This document shows, piece after piece, positions 1 to 6,416 of a DNA stretch of 8,282 bases. Position numbers and translations under genes: made by a program. The notes under the pieces are model-generated. The model had not been told where the DNA came from. It searched no databases and saw nothing but the letters and a program-made list of their open reading frames with translations. This DNA comes from Deltaproteobacteria bacterium (GTDB lineage: Bacteria; Desulfobacterota; Syntrophia; Syntrophales; UBA2210), in contig DSBH01000271.1 of NCBI GenBank assembly GCA_011056825.1, positions 1 through 8,282 on the forward strand. Reading direction: 5' to 3'. How positions within the stretch are numbered: position 1 is the first letter of the stretch; each line of letters begins with the position of its first letter.

Positions 1-2
1 CG

Positions 3-110
3 GGAAAACTTCGCACGTTGAAAGATGACGCCGCCGACAAAGTGGCCCGTGGAATTACGACTCTCGAAGAAGCGGCGGCAAAAGTAATGAACGTTAATGA
101 GCAACTGTAA
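3..110 (+). CDS. GspE/PilB-family secretion/pilus assembly ATPase, C-terminal end (partial)
   Basis: This is the last 35 codons of a gene whose 5' part lies outside the window, read in frame 3 and ending at the TAA at 108-110. The translation begins GKLRTLKDDAADKVARGITT and continues to ...NVNEQL. The pattern 'LRTL..D..DKV..GITTLEEA' is the usual C-terminal signature of the GspE/PilB hexameric ATPases that power type II secretion and type IV pilus assembly from the cytoplasmic side of the inner membrane. The gspF/pilC-type gene that follows after 97 bases supports this, because the two are normally adjacent. The visible part does not separate a secretion ATPase from a pilus ATPase. Family assignment is fairly sure despite the short fragment. 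Confidence 0.85.
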   Translation, partial: GKLRTLKDDAADKVARGITTLEEAAAKVMNVNEQL

Positions 111-207
111 TCCGTCACCGGTAATTATTCAGGGATGGTTTGAGAATAACAACGACGCTTTCCGGTCGGTTATGCAGTGTTCGATACTATGGTGATCGGG
201 AGAAAAT

Positions 208-1428
208 ATGCCCACCTATTCGTATAAAGCAATCAGCCAGAGTGGTTCGGCGGTGTCGGGAGTCATAGAAGCCGATTCCGTTAAAACCGCTGAACTTATG
301 TTGAACAACCAGGGGTTTATTCCTTCAAAGGTTGAGGAAGCTCGACAAGGCGGATTAGGATATTTCTTTCAGAAGATTACCCTGCGCCTGACGCCGGTCA
401 AGACGGAAGAAATAATTCTCATGACGAGACAGCTCCGGACCATGCTGGCTGCGGGGCTTTCAATGATGCAGATGCTCGATATTCTCGAGAACCAGGTTCA
501 GAACGAACGACTGAAGAACATGATAGCCGCCATTTCCATGGACATCAAAACGGGCAGTTCCCTTACAGACGCGTTCCGCAAGCACGAGAATATTCTCACG
601 CCGCTGTACGTGAACATGCTGCATGCGGGCGAAGCAAGCGGTACGTTGACGGAAGTACTGGAACGGCTTATTTATCTTCTGGAACACGAAAACAAGGTTA
701 AATCCGATATAAAGGGCGCGCTCCAGTATCCCAAGATCGTGGTGGGGGCGTTGGGAATCGCCTTTTTCGTCCTTCTCACGTTTGTTATTCCCACCTTTGT
801 GGGCATATTTGCATCCGCCGGGCTGGAACTTCCCCTCCCCACGAAAATAGCCCTGGGACTGTATCACCTGTTGAGCAATTACTGGTATGTTTTTATCATC
901 GTCATCATAGCCGGTATAGTCGCGTACCGTCAGTACATGAAAACAACCGCGGGGCGGCTTGTCCGCGATTCCCTGTTACTGAGGGTTCCCGTCATCGGTC
1001 CCCTGATGCAGAAGGCCGCCATGAGCCGTTTCGCCAGTATCTTTTCGATATTGCAGGCGAGCGGTATATCGGTGCTTGTATCCCTGGATATACTCGTGGG
1101 AACCATCGGTAACGAGGCAATTGCCCGTGAGTTCCGTCGAATAAAATCATTGCTGGAAGAAGGACGGGGGTTGTCGAGTCCGCTCCGCTCTGCTAAATAC
1201 TTCACGCCCATGGTGGTCGACATGGTAGCCGTGGGTGAAGAGACGGGCGCGCTTGATGAGATGCTGCACCAGGTGGCCGTTCATTATGACGACGAGGTTG
1301 AATTCGCGGTGAAACGGCTTTCCGCAGCGCTCGGTCCCATACTGATAGTCGGCCTCGCCGTCGTGGTGGGTTTCTTCGCTTTGTCCATATTCCTGCCCAT
1401 GTGGGATCTGACGAAAGCTGTTCGGTAA
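208..1428 (+). CDS. Type II secretion / type IV pilus inner-membrane platform protein (GspF/PilC family)
   Basis: This encodes a 406-residue polytopic inner-membrane protein, the usual length for GspF/PilC. In this family it forms the platform on which the GspE/PilB ATPase acts to extrude (pseudo)pilin subunits. The family's tandem T2SF domains are visible at about residues 70-193 and 273-395. Each carries the conserved glycine motif, GEASGTL near 141 and GEETGALD near 343. Hydrophobic segments lie near 176-200, 225-243 and 377-397. The N-terminal 'YSYKAIS..G....G.IEADS' opening is also typical. The ATG at 208 has a GGGAG ribosome binding site at 198-202. It follows the gspE/pilB end by 97 bases, presumably in one operon. 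GspF and PilC cannot be told apart from sequence alone, because no pseudopilin or secretin gene is in view. Confidence 0.93.
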   Translation: MPTYSYKAISQSGSAVSGVIEADSVKTAELMLNNQGFIPSKVEEARQGGLGYFFQKITLRLTPVKTEEIILMTRQLRTMLAAGLSMMQMLDILENQVQNERLKNMIAAISMDIKTGSSLTDAFRKHENILTPLYVNMLHAGEASGTLTEVLERLIYLLEHENKVKSDIKGALQYPKIVVGALGIAFFVLLTFVIPTFVGIFASAGLELPLPTKIALGLYHLLSNYWYVFIIVIIAGIVAYRQYMKTTAGRLVRDSLLLRVPVIGPLMQKAAMSRFASIFSILQASGISVLVSLDILVGTIGNEAIAREFRRIKSLLEEGRGLSSPLRSAKYFTPMVVDMVAVGEETGALDEMLHQVAVHYDDEVEFAVKRLSAALGPILIVGLAVVVGFFALSIFLPMWDLTKAVR

Positions 1429-1531
1429 GAAACCGTACGATACGGATTGACCCGCTCGTTTCACATAATCATCGACAGCTCCGACCGACCTGCAGGAGTG
1501 ACCCGGCGCAACGGAAGGAACACCCTGTTTC

Positions 1532-2932
1532 ATGATCCGAACCTTCGTTGAGCGGACAAAAAATTTTTTCGCGGGACAGAAGCCGCCGGAAAGGCGGTTT
1601 TCCGTTTATACAAGTCTCTTCATCCTGGTACCCTTTATTTTTGCCGGTATAGCCTTTCTGGGTTTCCTGGTTGCTTACCAGGGAAGAGGGTGGCCGACAA
1701 CGGGGCACCTTTCATGGTGGTGGTGCGTTGCCATCGTACTTTTCGCCTGCCTGGCCGGTATCGCCATAACCATGTCCATTCTGGCGCCCGTACGCAGATT
1801 TGTCGATGCCGTCAAACAGTCACAGATTTTCCCCGCGTCGGACATGGAATCGACCGACAGGGCTCTTCGACGGGGCGATTTTCACCACTTTGATTCCATG
1901 TTCCAGGAAGTAACGAACCTTATCAGCAGAGTGGACGCCCGCGAACGTTTTCCCGACATCGTCGGCCAAAGCGCGGCGTTGCGCGGCGTTCTCAGCCGGA
2001 TCATCAAAGTCGCTCCCACGGACACCACGGTGCTGATTCTTGGTGAAAGCGGCGTGGGCAAGGAACTGGTCGCCGAAGCGATTTACCGTGAAAGCGAAAG
2101 ACGGAAGATGCCCTTTGTCGCGTTGAACTGTGTCGCGATTCCGGCGGGACTGCTTGAAAGCGAGCTGTTCGGCCACGAAAGGGGCGCTTTTACGGGCGCC
2201 CAGGGCCGCAAAATAGGCAAATTCGAACTCGCGGACAGGGGGACGCTTTTTCTCGACGAGATAGGCGACATGCCGCTGGAAACACAGGCCAAGCTGCTTC
2301 GTGTTCTTCAGGATCGCCGATTTCAACGGGTTGGCGGAAACAGCACCATCGATGTCGACGTTCGGTTTATCGCCGCGTCCAACAAGAACCTGGAACGAAT
2401 GGTCGGCGAGGGGACGTTCCGGGAAGATCTTTATTACCGTCTGAACGTATTTACCATTTATATTCCTCCGCTTCGCGAACGGGTCGAGGATGTGCCCCTG
2501 CTGGCGCGTCACATGCTGAAGAATGCGCCTGGAACACCCGAACCGACGCCTGATGCGATGAGGGAACTGGTGACATGGCACTGGCCGGGAAATATAAGGG
2601 AGCTTAAAAACGTGATCGAGCGGGCCGCCGTCATGGCCGAAGACGGGGTCGTATCTTCCTTCGGCCTTCCTCGAAAAGACGCGCCCCCGGTCATGGATAT
2701 CGCACAAAGCAACATGCCCCCCGATTTTCCCCGAGTGGAAGAAGAGAATGGATTCAATCTCGACCGGCACATAGCGGAACACGAAAAAGACATCATTGTC
2801 GCGGCGCTGAAAAAAACCGATGGCGTCCAGGCAGCGGCCGCACGCCTTCTCGGCATTAGCCAACGCAGTCTCTGGCATCGCGTCAAGAAATACGGGATAG
2901 ATGCCGGGGCCTTCAAAAAGAAAACACCCTGA
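1532..2932 (+). CDS. Membrane-anchored sigma-54-dependent transcriptional activator (AAA+ / Fis HTH)
   Basis: This 466-residue bacterial enhancer-binding protein would open promoters held by sigma-54 RNA polymerase. Two hydrophobic segments lie at about 24-49 and 61-83, joined by a loop of only about 11 residues. A HAMP-like linker (about 80-140, with the expected proline at 85) follows. The AAA+ domain has Walker A GESGVGKE (171-178), the sigma-54 contact loop GAFTGA intact (218-223), Walker B GTLFLDEIGD (237-246), the arginine-finger segment FREDLYYRLNVF and sensor II WPGNIRELKN (351-360). A Fis-type helix-turn-helix occupies about 430-455. There is no receiver domain, unlike PilR or NtrC. 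The only ribosome-binding-like sequence, AAGGA at 1515-1519, is rather far from the ATG. It lies 103 bases after gspF/pilC in the same direction and may regulate that machinery, which is inference. Confidence 0.93.
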   Translation: MIRTFVERTKNFFAGQKPPERRFSVYTSLFILVPFIFAGIAFLGFLVAYQGRGWPTTGHLSWWWCVAIVLFACLAGIAITMSILAPVRRFVDAVKQSQIFPASDMESTDRALRRGDFHHFDSMFQEVTNLISRVDARERFPDIVGQSAALRGVLSRIIKVAPTDTTVLILGESGVGKELVAEAIYRESERRKMPFVALNCVAIPAGLLESELFGHERGAFTGAQGRKIGKFELADRGTLFLDEIGDMPLETQAKLLRVLQDRRFQRVGGNSTIDVDVRFIAASNKNLERMVGEGTFREDLYYRLNVFTIYIPPLRERVEDVPLLARHMLKNAPGTPEPTPDAMRELVTWHWPGNIRELKNVIERAAVMAEDGVVSSFGLPRKDAPPVMDIAQSNMPPDFPRVEEENGFNLDRHIAEHEKDIIVAALKKTDGVQAAAARLLGISQRSLWHRVKKYGIDAGAFKKKTP

Positions 2933-3018
2933 ACGTCTGATTGTACGTGGTCCGGTTTCACACGGCAGGACCGTTCACCCGCCGGCTGTGCGGCAGTGCC
3001 TTTATGTGCGGCGGCCCG

Positions 3019-4344
3019 TTACATTGCAAGGCTTGTCCTGATTCGTTCAGCGATGGCACGGACACGGTTCATCACGGCGGCTTCGTCGATAGTGAGAAGT
3101 TGCCGATTCTCCATGACTATTTTTCCGTTGATGATTGATGTTATCACGTCGTCGCCGTGCACGGCATACGCCAGGTGCGAGTATTCGTTGTACAACGGCG
3201 TCAGGTGAGGCTTGTCCATATCGATTATGATGATATCCGCCTTTTTCCCTGTTTCGAGAGATCCTGTGATATGTTCCATACCAAGCGCCGTCGCGCCGTA
3301 CCTCGTGGCCATGCGGGTCACCGTCGAAGCCGGCATAACCGTCGGGTCCAGCCGGCCCACTTTTTCAAGCTTCGCCGCCGTATCCATTTCCTGAAACATA
3401 TCAAGATTATTGTTGCTGGCGGCGCCGTCGGTGCCAAGTCCCACGATGATGCCTCGTTCCAGCATGGCGGTGACGGGCGCGATGCCTGAAGCCAGTTTCA
3501 TATTGCTTTCGGGATTATGAACCACCTTGCAGCCGTGATCGGCCATGATATCGATATCTTCTTCGTCCACGGCGACGCAGTGGAAGGCGAAGAAACGATC
3601 GTCCAGAATACCGAGTTCGCGAAGGAAAACAGTGGCGCGCATACCAAGTTTTTCTTCCAGGGATGTTTTTTCCTGCAGGTTTTCCAGAAGGTGAACGGCC
3701 ATGGGAGCGCCGTACTCGTCGGCAAGGGTCTTGGCGTCTTTCAGGAGCGGCGCCGAACAGGTGTAGAGGGCGTGGGGTTCTACGGCGATGCTGATCAGTG
3801 AATGTCCGGTCCACTTGTCGAGGAGCATACGGGTATAGGCAAGTCCCTCCTCAGGCGTCTTCGCGTTGGGAGAGGGGAAGTCGAAGAGACCTTCGCCGGC
3901 AAGGCAGCGCATGCCGGCCTCCGACGCGGCGAGGGCTGTTTCATCCTCAAAAAGATACATGTCGCAGAAGGTGGTCGTTCCGGAACGAATCATTTCGGCA
4001 CAGGCGAGGAGCGTTCCCCAGTAGGCAAGTTCGGGATCGACGTTTTTCGCTTCCGCCGGAAAAATATAATTGTTGAGCCAGTCCATGAGTTCCCTGTCGT
4101 CGGAAATTCCCCTGAAGCAGGTCATGGCGGCATGCGTATGAGCGTTGACCAGCCCCGGCATAACGATGCAATTCCGGGCGTCGATGATCTTGCCCGCTTG
4201 CCAGGCGCTGTTGATGTCTCTGGCGCCGCCCACGGCGACTATGGTATCACCTTTCATTACAACGGCGCCGTCGTGAATGATCTGCTCCGCTTCATCCATG
4301 AGAAGCAGCGTTCCTCCGGTGATGCATATATCAGCGTCGCGCAT
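3019..4344 (-). CDS. mtaD: 5'-methylthioadenosine/S-adenosylhomocysteine deaminase-family amidohydrolase
   Basis: This 441-residue cytosolic metal-dependent hydrolase of the TRZ/ATZ amidohydrolase family is close to the usual MtaD length. It has the HxH metal site in NAHTH (H69, H71) followed by 'MTCFRGISDD', a family hallmark. Further ligand or catalytic positions are H191 (EPHALYTCS), H218 with E221 (VHLLEN), H255 (FHCVAVD) and D306 (GLGTDGAAS). The 'HNPESNMKLASG' stretch is also diagnostic. Characterised relatives deaminate S-adenosylhomocysteine, 5'-methylthioadenosine or 5'-deoxyadenosine to the inosine forms, which recycles by-products of SAM-using enzymes; the exact substrate here is not decided. 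The start has a GGGAGG ribosome binding site about 11 bases upstream. A possible weak promoter (TTGATA-like) lies around 4390-4415 on the same strand. The gene stands alone, convergent with the activator gene and divergent from tRNA-Leu. Confidence 0.9.
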   Translation of the reverse strand: MRDADICITGGTLLLMDEAEQIIHDGAVVMKGDTIVAVGGARDINSAWQAGKIIDARNCIVMPGLVNAHTHAAMTCFRGISDDRELMDWLNNYIFPAEAKNVDPELAYWGTLLACAEMIRSGTTTFCDMYLFEDETALAASEAGMRCLAGEGLFDFPSPNAKTPEEGLAYTRMLLDKWTGHSLISIAVEPHALYTCSAPLLKDAKTLADEYGAPMAVHLLENLQEKTSLEEKLGMRATVFLRELGILDDRFFAFHCVAVDEEDIDIMADHGCKVVHNPESNMKLASGIAPVTAMLERGIIVGLGTDGAASNNNLDMFQEMDTAAKLEKVGRLDPTVMPASTVTRMATRYGATALGMEHITGSLETGKKADIIIIDMDKPHLTPLYNEYSHLAYAVHGDDVITSIINGKIVMENRQLLTIDEAAVMNRVRAIAERIRTSLAM

Positions 4345-4468
4345 GTTATCTGTCGCCTCCCGTTGTCATGAAAAAACAATGGAAATTACCTACCACAGCG
4401 GCACAGGCGGTATCAAGGACAAAGAACGAACAGCGCCGTGCCGGGTCCACACTGAACCGAGTATCATC

Positions 4469-4497
4469 TTGACATGACCCGGGAGACATACTATAGC
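4469..4497 (+). promoter_or_regulatory. Sigma-70-type promoter of tRNA-Leu
   Basis: A perfect -35 TTGACA (4469-4474) is followed after 17 bases by TATAGC (4492-4497) as the -10 element. TACTAT at 15 bases is an alternative -10. Transcription would begin around 4504, a few bases before the mature tRNA 5' end at 4508. This is strong for a promoter read by eye. Confidence 0.7.
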
Positions 4498-4507
4498 CGG
4501 GAGTCGT

Positions 4508-4595
4508 GCCTGGGTGGCGGAACTGGTAGACGCAAGGGACTTAAAATCCCTCGGTCCTTGTGACTGTGCGGGTTCGATTCCCGCCCCAGGTACCA
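4508..4595 (+). tRNA. tRNA-Leu (anticodon UAA)
   Basis: This 88-base class II tRNA has all arms visible. The acceptor stem GCCTGGG (4508-4514) pairs with CCCAGGT (4585-4591), the first pair being G-U. The anticodon stem AGGGA/TCCCT (4535-4539, 4547-4551) encloses loop CTTAAAA with anticodon TAA at 4542-4544. A long variable arm, TCGGTCCTTGTGACTGT in outline, is typical of leucine tRNAs. The T arm is GCGGG TTCGATT CCCGC (4568-4584). Discriminator A and an encoded CCA (4593-4595) end the gene. It has its own promoter and terminator. The phage-like remnant directly downstream suggests that its 3' end may have served as an integration site. Confidence 0.97.
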
Positions 4596-4605
4596 GAAAT
4601 AACAG

Positions 4606-4637
4606 GGGTTTCAGCAAAACACTGAGACCCTCTTTTT
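4606..4637 (+). terminator. Rho-independent terminator of tRNA-Leu
   Basis: The stem GGGTTTCAG (4606-4614) pairs with CTGAGACCC (4622-4630) across a 7-base loop, with one G-U pair. A T-rich tail TCTTTTT (4631-4637) follows. It lies 11 bases after the tRNA CCA. Confidence 0.85.
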
Positions 4638-4653
4638 ATGCCTAGATTTAGAA

Positions 4654-4693
4654 TGTAAGCTTATTGTAAGCAATCGGCCGAATTTGTGTAAGC
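4654..4693. repeat. Three phased TGTAAGC direct repeats
   Basis: TGTAAGC occurs at 4654-4660, 4665-4671 and 4687-4693, all in the same orientation, with start-to-start distances of 11 and 22 bases (one and two helical turns). The first copy overlaps the 8-base palindrome TAAGCTTA. Position just outside a tRNA gene and beside phage-like genes fits arm-type recombinase or regulator binding sites. That role is inference. Confidence 0.5.
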
Positions 4694-4704
4694 AGATGAG
4701 GCAC

Positions 4705-4733
4705 AAAAAAAGGGGCAGGATTGCTCCCGCCCC
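4705..4733 (-). terminator. Rho-independent terminator of the small phage-like gene
   Basis: Read on the - strand, a 9-bp GC-rich stem (GGGGCGGGA with TCCTGCCCC, one G-U pair; + positions 4725-4733 and 4712-4720) closes a GCAA tetraloop of the stable GNRA type. Seven U residues follow (complement of 4705-4711). It sits about 25 bases after the restored stop codon at 4758-4760, so it matches the frame-corrected gene end. The uncorrected frame reads through it, which supports the frameshift interpretation. Confidence 0.85.
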
Positions 4734-4757
4734 ATGACGCGAACCATATCAGTCGAT

Positions 4758-5044
4758 TCACGCCTCTTCAGGCTCTTCTCCGAAAGCCTCCTGGTAATCC
4801 ATTTCCTGCACTGGGAGCTCTTCGTACCAGCCCTTGGATTCGTCGCGATAGTGACAGGTTCAAGTGTATCAATTTCGCCCTGCCAGCGCGTCTCATGATA
4901 CATGAAAAAACGCCCGTTTTTTGTTCTCATGAGGGTTGAGGTTCGCCCATGTCGATCATAATTGCTACCGTCCCAATAATGGTTAGTAGCAACCACGTCC
5001 GCCTTTTTCGTGTCGTACCTTTTACCGTCAATAATCCTTTCCAT
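4758..5044 (-). pseudogene. Small phage/mobile-element-type protein gene, frameshifted
   Basis: The gene starts at the ATG at 5042-5044 with MERIIDGKRYDTKKADVVAT and reads well through '...RTKNGRFFMYHETRWQGEIDTLEPV'. This resembles small proteins common in prophages and mobile elements ('..IIDGKRYDT..A......TLYRTKNG.(Y/F)FL'). After residue ~63 the original frame turns basic and unlike the family, running on to 4661. The frame entered by moving back one base instead reads HYRDESKGWYEELPVQEMDY and ends ...EEPEEA at 4758. That acidic 'YEELP....YQEAFG' tail fits this kind of protein and stops just before the terminator. One lost base near 4855 therefore explains everything, and restoring it gives 95 residues. 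Function is unknown. Either true decay or a sequencing/assembly error is possible. Confidence 0.65.
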
Positions 5045-5322
5045 GTTTCACCAGTCCCATCAACGCTTGGTCGGACAATGACGGTATAAATTCAGCATTG
5101 CGCCCATTCTCATCATACTCGTCAGGACAGTTTATAGCAGGAAGCAGATTTTGGGGAACCGAGGCTCGTTACAACGATCCCGCCATAATTCTCTGGCAGC
5201 GTATGGGGCCTCCGAATGACCCCGGAACCTTCCAGCTTCTGGGTCATAAGACAATTGAGCCGGGGGACGGACTGACGACGGGAACGGGGCCGGACCTTCA
5301 ACTCAATTCATAGTCTACCCTG

Positions 5323-5832
5323 ATGGTCCGCCTGACAGAGGGGTATGAGCTTGAGTTTAACCAGGGAAGGGTTGATGACAGCGGAAGGTATATGAAGTTC
5401 GGTGACATGATCACCAGTGATAATGGCAGCAAAAAGGCCCGTATCATCGGGACGCCCATTACCACCACGAGCTGGGGGGTGAGTAATTCTTTTGATGGAA
5501 CGGGAACAATGCTTCTCAGCAACGTGACCGGCGACGGTTTTTTCAGCAACGACAATATTTACCTGGCCGGTGGCGATGAGGTTCCCTATGCCCGTTCAGA
5601 TTCGGACCAGGCCGCGAGCAAGACGAACTACATCATGGTCTATTTCAGCGACGATAAGGAGCCGGTAGCGGGAAATACCGTTCAAACCGACAATACACGC
5701 ATCGGCAACGAACGGGAGTACGTAAACTGGCCGCCCGACGACTGGACCGACCGGGCGGGGGGCTTCCCACGGCAACACCGCCGGGGAATGACTATTTTAC
5801 GTTGGTTCAATGGTTCCCAGGTCCTCAGATAG
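5323..5832 (+). CDS. Fragment: beta-rich structural segment (hypothetical, up to the -1 shift site)
   Basis: This is the part of the broken structural gene after the TAG, 169 codons if translated from its first ATG. No Shine-Dalgarno sequence lies before that ATG, so independent translation is doubtful. Residues such as 'GSKKARIIGTPITTTSWG' and 'TGTMLLSNVTGDGFFSNDNI' resemble a module seen in phage structural proteins, in which a 'G.T..A.V' turn precedes 'G.L.LSNVTG.F..(G/D)E'. The last ~23 residues, after the G GGG GGC heptamer, are arginine-rich and unlike the rest, as expected of out-of-frame translation. No signal peptide or membrane segment is visible. Function is not recognised; a structural role is inferred from composition only. 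Confidence 0.45.
   Translation: MVRLTEGYELEFNQGRVDDSGRYMKFGDMITSDNGSKKARIIGTPITTTSWGVSNSFDGTGTMLLSNVTGDGFFSNDNIYLAGGDEVPYARSDSDQAASKTNYIMVYFSDDKEPVAGNTVQTDNTRIGNEREYVNWPPDDWTDRAGGFPRQHRRGMTILRWFNGSQVLR
5757..5786 (+). promoter_or_regulatory. Candidate -1 ribosomal frameshift signal (slippery G GGG GGC plus hairpin)
   Basis: In the zero frame the codons are gcG GGG GGC (5755-5763), so G GGG GGC at 5757-5763 fits the X XXY YYZ slippery pattern. Two bases later comes a hairpin: CCC-A-CGGC (5766-5773) and GCCGGGG (5780-5786) around loop AACACC, with one bulged A. If the outer CCC/GGG pairs are melted by the ribosome, the spacer to CGGC is 6 bases. A -1 slip leads straight into the frame of the downstream segment with no stop between. 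Loss of one G from the run would give the same picture. Confidence 0.35.
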
Positions 5833-6416
5833 TGCCGTCGATCGCAGGAGAAAACTGGAGCACCGGAAACGGATGGTCCATCTCGAGCGATGAAATGAGA
5901 AAAGACTCCAATGGAACGAGGACGGCGCAGCCCCGAGACAGCCTGTTCATCATGCCCGGGACGACATATGATGTCGCTTTCACCGTTTCGAACCACACGA
6001 GGGGCGGTTTCAACTACACTCTCGGAGGTGTGAGCGGAAGCACTGTGTCTGCAAACTGCACATATACAACTGTCATCACGGCGACAAACTCGGGCAACCT
6101 CGTTTTTACGCCTACGACGAATAACAGCAGATTCAGAATCTCCAATATATCAGTCATAGCCCGGGATACGCTGAACAGGGAGGAGGCGGACTACGTGCCC
6201 TCCCTGGGCGGCACGGACTTTTACCAGGCGGTCGTCAAAACAGACGTCCTTCTGTCTCCCGATTGGGTTGGTGAGATAACGGATTTCATGAATCAAGGCG
6301 ATCACATTGCTCTCTTTACTTCCAGCAGCGCCGGAACATCGACTCAGTACAACGATTTCGGCATTCAACTGGACCAGAAGGCCGGAACAGGATTTCTGCC
6401 GCCCATACAGCAATAA
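5802..6416 (+). CDS. Fragment: jelly-roll carbohydrate-binding-like module and C-terminus of the structural protein
   Basis: This frame is open upstream to the -1 shift site, reading GNDYFTLVQWFPGPQIV before and through the ATG at 5802. That ATG is therefore probably internal, and no ribosome binding site supports it. Residues about 13-115 match the outline of a galactose-binding/CBM-like jelly roll found in phage tail and secreted proteins: 'W.TGNGWSIS', then 'PGTTYDVAFTVSNHTRGG', 'LGGVSGSTVSANCTYT', 'NSGNLVFTPTTNNSRFRI' and 'SNISV'. This corresponds to the pattern 'GW.I...L..GKTY.V.FTVSG.T.G...LGG..G...SANGTYT..I.A.....L.F.P....SIDNVSV'. The ~90-residue C-terminus (to ...GFLPPIQQ) has no recognised domain. 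Binding to glycans or a cell surface is an inference from fold resemblance. Confidence 0.5.
   Translation: MVQWFPGPQIVPSIAGENWSTGNGWSISSDEMRKDSNGTRTAQPRDSLFIMPGTTYDVAFTVSNHTRGGFNYTLGGVSGSTVSANCTYTTVITATNSGNLVFTPTTNNSRFRISNISVIARDTLNREEADYVPSLGGTDFYQAVVKTDVLLSPDWVGEITDFMNQGDHIALFTSSSAGTSTQYNDFGIQLDQKAGTGFLPPIQQ

Larger units (their letters stand above)
5098..6416 (+). pseudogene. Phage-like or extracellular structural protein gene, interrupted by a TAG and a -1 shift
   Basis: Three stretches join into one protein-like reading. Frame 1 is open from 5035 and contains no ATG before 5323; TTG at 5098 is the first possible start, and no convincing ribosome binding site precedes it. The frame is interrupted by TAG at 5311-5313 and resumes with no new ribosome binding site. 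It then shifts by -1 near 5757-5763 into the frame that ends at 6416. The product has no cysteine-rich or enzymatic motifs but is rich in G, S, T, N and D, as in secreted beta-structured or tail proteins. Missing a proper start, it may be truncated at the 5' end. It runs divergent from the small frameshifted gene, 53 bases away. Decay of an integrated element is the simplest reading; recoding or sequence errors are alternatives. Confidence 0.55.

Noticed and set aside
1433..1445. Small hairpin CCGTA-CGA-TACGG after gspF/pilC
   Set aside because: Five base pairs with no T run; a chance palindrome cannot be excluded.
1820..2878. A 352-codon open frame on the - strand
   Set aside because: It lies entirely inside the sigma-54 activator gene on the other strand, has no domain-like pattern, and its existence follows from the high GC content of the real gene's codons.
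2953..2976. Hairpin GGTCC...GGACC between the activator and mtaD as a shared terminator
   Set aside because: The stem is only 5 bp around a 14-base loop, and no T run follows on either strand.
3053..3070. TGGCACGG as a possible -24 half of a sigma-54 promoter (also at 6571-6578)
   Set aside because: Neither copy has a TTGC-type -12 element at the required distance. The first lies inside mtaD, and the second overlaps the ribosome binding region of the TPR gene.
3802..4371. A 189-codon open frame on the + strand
   Set aside because: It is antisense to mtaD, whose metal-site motifs are clear on the - strand, and its translation shows no recognisable motif.
5035..5097. 5' extension of the phage-like structural gene as real coding sequence
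   Set aside because: The frame is open from 5035 but contains no ATG, GTG or CTG start with a ribosome binding site, and it overlaps the start of the - strand gene. It is kept only as a note that the 5' end may be truncated.
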